A stretch of DNA of 64,000 nucleotides from Nostoc sp. 'Lobaria pulmonaria (5183) cyanobiont' (GTDB taxonomy: Bacteria > Cyanobacteriota > Cyanobacteriia > Cyanobacteriales > Nostocaceae): positions 434,001-498,000 of the forward strand of contig NZ_CP026692.1 in assembly GCF_002949795.1 (NCBI RefSeq), read 5' to 3'. The notes beneath the pieces were generated by a model. That model saw only the letters and a list, made by a program, of their open reading frames with translations. It searched no databases and was not told the origin of the DNA. Positions 61,275 to 64,000 of this stretch are shown one piece after another. Every line of letters begins with the position of its first letter. The stretch's first letter is position 1. The position numbers and the translations under genes were made by a program.

Positions 61275-62978
61275 ATGTCTTCTGGTTCCTCTGGTCGTTA
61301 TCAAAGCAGACTATTTAACTTTGTCCACCAGCAATCTCGGCGGGTGACACAACAGTGGGAACATACCTTTCGGCATTTGCAAGTTGCCACTAAGTGGGGT
61401 GTCGAGGTACTACTTTACCCCGTGTATCTACTGTTTCAGTCATCTGAATCATCTGGGAAAACGCTACATACTAAAGAACCACAAGCTAGATTAAAGTTAC
61501 AACCAAATGATACCGATTTCCAGCCTGAAACTCTACCCAATGCTGATACTCCCATTCAAAATGTACTAGAGGCAGTCAATTACCTGTCATCAGATGAACC
61601 CGCCTCGACTCCTACGAAAGCATCTAAACATTTGAATCCCTTGGCTTTATTGGGAGTTTTTCGGCTGAAATTCGTTGAAAATAACTCTAATCTTATTCAA
61701 TCATCAAATATTACAGATAATCAAGCTGTCAGTCTCAACCCTTCACAATTAGAAAATGCCCTTCAACAGCGTCTTCCAATAGTGCGAGGAATTGCCACAA
61801 ATTTGATCAGTCGAAATTTAGTACTTGTTACTGCCGACAATGAAATTCTAGATATCTTAACACCCGAACAACAGGCAAAATTAGAAGATCGAATTATTAA
61901 CGAAGTTGCTAAGTACTGGCAGTCTTCTCTACGAGAGGCTGCGCGTTCGCGTAGCGTTCCGTTGGCGCAGCCTCTGGTAGAGAAGGAAAAGCGTTTGATT
62001 GTAGCTCAAAAAGAAACGGAGCTATTACCACAAATTGACCGATTATTAGCAAAACTCACTGACGCAAATCCAGATGAAATTCCAGTTTTAGCGGAGGATA
62101 TACCAAAAGATTTACTCAATACAGATAGATTATTAACATTTCTAGATATAGCCATTGCTAAGTTGGAATCGAATGCTTTAGTCCCAGTGCAAGAACGTAG
62201 CCAGGAAATTGTCCAAGTTGCCCAAACTCAGTTAAACATATTTCTTTATGGCAAAGAGCAATTAGCTACCAAAGGAGAAATTGCACCCAACGCTGATGGT
62301 TTAGAAACTCATTCACAGAATTTTCAGGCTTTGATTGAGGCGGCGCTTAATTACTTTTTTGGTGTTGGTAATAGAAAAACACTTGAGACAACAACCAGTA
62401 ATGAGAGATTGCCAGGTAAACTATTTCCATCACGCCTTAGAAAAGCTTTGTCCAAAAGCCCTCTGGTAGAGAATCAGGATTTAACAGATGATCCTTGGCT
62501 AAGGTTGAATGATTTATTTGGTGACACCGAAGCCGTTGTTGATAAGCCAATTAAATTTTCTGGGAAGATAAATCCTGCTTTAGCCCCAAGTTTATCAGTA
62601 GGGCATTTTCCACAAAAGAATTTGAGTGTAAAACAACCTAAAATTGGATCTGGCTTGGTAAAAAGAAAACAACCAAGTAGTAATCTTACCTCAAGTCAAA
62701 AAACCTCTGGAAAAGTCGCCTCTGCAAAACAAACCCGAACCAGCATTTCCCAAACTAAAAGTGAGAGTCGTAAAGGGGAAATTTTGCAACAGCAGTCTAA
62801 TCAAAGCAGTCAAGTTGAGGCGCAGCCAGACTGGATAGAAACCAAAGCAACTTCAACTGGCTATGAAAAGCACCCCTTAGAGCAACTTTTGGAATGGCTT
62901 GATTATGTTATGGTCTGGCTAGAAGAGAGATTTGTAAAGATTTTTCAGTCATTGCGGCAGCTATGGCAAGGGAAATAA
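61275..62978 (+). CDS. Cyanobacterial conserved hypothetical protein, 567 residues
   Basis: I do not recognise a named family. The N-terminus is basic and aromatic (QSRLFNFVHQQSRRVTQQWE). A helical central region (VQNVLEAVNYLSS..., NALQQRLPIVRGIATNLISR...) is followed by a Ser/Thr/Gln-rich linker (about 440-520) and a C-terminal hydrophobic helix LEQLLEWLDYVMVWLEERFV. It probably binds membrane peripherally. Residues about 217-237 (SLREAARSRSVPLAQPLVEK) come from the CTCTACGAGAGGCTGCG palindromic repeat. It is divergent from the mannosidase gene. Confidence 0.7.
   Translation: MSSGSSGRYQSRLFNFVHQQSRRVTQQWEHTFRHLQVATKWGVEVLLYPVYLLFQSSESSGKTLHTKEPQARLKLQPNDTDFQPETLPNADTPIQNVLEAVNYLSSDEPASTPTKASKHLNPLALLGVFRLKFVENNSNLIQSSNITDNQAVSLNPSQLENALQQRLPIVRGIATNLISRNLVLVTADNEILDILTPEQQAKLEDRIINEVAKYWQSSLREAARSRSVPLAQPLVEKEKRLIVAQKETELLPQIDRLLAKLTDANPDEIPVLAEDIPKDLLNTDRLLTFLDIAIAKLESNALVPVQERSQEIVQVAQTQLNIFLYGKEQLATKGEIAPNADGLETHSQNFQALIEAALNYFFGVGNRKTLETTTSNERLPGKLFPSRLRKALSKSPLVENQDLTDDPWLRLNDLFGDTEAVVDKPIKFSGKINPALAPSLSVGHFPQKNLSVKQPKIGSGLVKRKQPSSNLTSSQKTSGKVASAKQTRTSISQTKSESRKGEILQQQSNQSSQVEAQPDWIETKATSTGYEKHPLEQLLEWLDYVMVWLEERFVKIFQSLRQLWQGK
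61924..61986. repeat. Palindromic repeat in coding sequence
   Basis: CTCTACGAGAGGCTGCG faces CGCAGCCTCTGGTAGAG around GCGTTCGCGTAGCG. The left arm matches 45410-45430 inside the REC-GAF-kinase gene. Confidence 0.85.
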
Positions 62979-63236
62979 TAGTAATTCGTAATTCGTAATT
63001 AAGATTTGTCAGATTGCATCTGGGTTTCCAGGTTTACATCTGTAGCCTAATTTTGGCGAATTTGTATAAGCTGGCAGAGATTTTTTAATAAACTATTATA
63101 ATATAGCAATTTTTCAATTTAAGGATAATCAAGATTATCTATAATGTTATTGGTAGTTGTCTAAGTAAAAATTATTGTCTACTGTAAATACTTTAATTTC
63201 AAAAATCCATTAGATAAACCGAAAATTGAGACGTTT

Positions 63237-63461
63237 GTGGTAAATCTGCCTCAAATACCGAAGATAGGTGAAACAATTGTAGTCGAAAGAATTTCACCCC
63301 AAAAGGAGTTTGTAATTATCTTTGAGTACATTGTGACAGCAGTGCAATTTAATGCATCTAGGGAATCGGTTGATGCAGCAGATGCTCAGGTAAACGCATT
63401 TTTGAACCACTGTTGGGAGGGAACATCAAATTTCAAAGTTACAAACTTTTTAGAACAATAA
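63237..63461 (+). CDS. Small hypothetical protein, 74 residues or slightly longer
   Basis: A GTG at 63237 gives MVNLPQIPKIGETIVVERIS, then a beta-strand-like EFVIIFEYIVTAVQFN and acidic DAADAQVNAFLNHCWEGTSN. The frame is open for about 24 codons upstream (KNPLDKPKIETF) without an ATG, so the true start is unclear. Protein-like composition supports coding; no family is recognised. It could be a remnant. Confidence 0.45.
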   Translation: MVNLPQIPKIGETIVVERISPQKEFVIIFEYIVTAVQFNASRESVDAADAQVNAFLNHCWEGTSNFKVTNFLEQ

Positions 63462-63898
63462 TCTCTCACCACAATATATGATTGAGAAAATAAGCTAAAA
63501 GCTTTAATCCTGTTGGTTCATGATAAAAAGTTTTGTTGTGCCTGGGCTAAGAAACTCCGACGATCGCAAAGTCGCCATGAAAAGCACAACCGCGCATATA
63601 TCCTGGACAAAATGCCACAGGTTCAAATCATAGCAGTATCTTCTTTTTCAACTGAGCTTTATACTGAGAAATAAAGTTTTTGTTAATACTTCTTTCCTCC
63701 AGCAAGAACTGCTTACTCTTAATCAGAATACAATGTTGGCTCCTCGTTTCTTGTTCCCTGTTTTTTGATTGCTGAAGCAAAGTCAGGTAAGCTTCTTTAC
63801 CCAATCTTCATAATTTGAATTCTTGTAGACTTGTACATAATTATATAGATGTTGACTTTTTAGTAACTTGTTGGGAAAATACGTAAAAAATTAACCAG
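63462..63898. other. Intergenic region before the partial hydrolase
   Basis: About 440 bases without a supported gene. The hydrolase promoter must lie here; nothing distinctive was seen. Confidence 0.35.
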
Positions 63899-64000
63899 AT
63901 GATTGACCATAGCGATCGCCTAGCTTCTCGTAAAGAAGGCAGATTCCAAGGTGTTGGAGGACTTGAACTGTATTACCAAAGCTGGCATCCAGAGGGTAAA
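63899..64000 (+). CDS. Alpha/beta hydrolase (lysophospholipase-like), 5' end only
   Basis: The ATG at 63899 opens 34 codons to the window edge (MIDHSDRLASRKEGRFQGVG, then GLELYYQSWHPEGK). G-x-x-LYYQSWHPEG is the usual beginning of monoacylglycerol-lipase/lysophospholipase-type hydrolases (F.G..G..L.YQ.W.P). The catalytic Ser lies outside the window. No ribosome-binding site is evident. Two HIP1-like GCGATCGC sequences lie at the start. Confidence 0.7.
   Translation, partial: MIDHSDRLASRKEGRFQGVGGLELYYQSWHPEGK

Noticed and set aside
1..64000. tRNA and rRNA genes
   Set aside because: No cloverleaf or rRNA-like sequence was recognised by eye; a covariance-model scan could still reveal a missed tRNA.

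Overview
The window is chromosomal DNA of a filamentous, heterocyst-type cyanobacterium, most likely Nostoc or a close relative. The signs are very frequent HIP1 octamers (GCGATCGC), heptamer short tandem repeats (TTAGTCA type), many small palindromic repeats, a high-light-inducible protein, a cyanobacterial SigA, and a Cph1-type phytochrome kinase followed by an Rcp1-like regulator. Single-copy housekeeping genes (miaA, gyrB, sigA, gyrA, truB) are scattered among accessory genes, gene remnants and non-autonomous mobile elements. Both ends cut a gene: a GHL10 glycosyl hydrolase on the left and an alpha/beta hydrolase on the right.

Layout. 1-5.3 kb: hydrolase fragment, glcD, a broken WD40 gene joined to an antitoxin remnant, a Uma2-type protein and miaA. 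5.4-16.5 kb: gyrB, a fasciclin lipoprotein, a 1.5 kb gene-free region before sigA, a HLIP gene, a broken GNAT gene, gyrA, a single-domain response regulator and a TPR protein. 16.9-22.7 kb: a secreted repeat protein, then a four-gene MacAB-TolC-type export operon. 22.7-32 kb: palindromic elements, a GMC oxidoreductase, a CPA2 antiporter fused to Usp domains, a methyltransferase gene broken by two MITE-like insertions, a thioredoxin-reductase remnant, an SMR exporter and an Eis-like acetyltransferase. 32-41.2 kb: a 21-bp tandem array, an AMIN/class A beta-lactamase-like protein, a di-heme MauG/CCP-type protein, an EamA transporter, a DUF1400 hydrolase and a MazEF pair. 41.5-46.5 kb: a signalling cluster of phytochrome kinase, response regulator and REC-GAF-kinase. 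46.6-54.8 kb: AlkB-like dioxygenase, two small regulator-like genes, truB, an unknown 261-residue protein, a CheR-type methyltransferase, an HD hydrolase, DUF2993 and DUF2231 proteins. 55.3-57.4 kb: an Arg-rich secreted protein and a complete IS200/IS605 element (TnpA + TnpB). 57.5-64 kb: two abutting palindromic elements, a GH38 alpha-mannosidase, a 567-residue unknown protein and the partial hydrolase.

The strongest theme is sequence remodelling by small repeats. The methyltransferase gene can be rebuilt by removing two elements, one of them flanked by a precise CTTAG duplication. Two element families sit side by side at two loci 34 kb apart. At least six intact-looking proteins (GyrA, both histidine kinases, the mannosidase, the 567-residue protein and the beta-lactamase-like protein) carry in-frame segments that look repeat-derived. 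Two sequence-level oddities in intact genes also stand out: a 35-residue helix-turn-helix-like insertion inside MazF, and a Cys-Cys pair at the phytochrome chromophore site.
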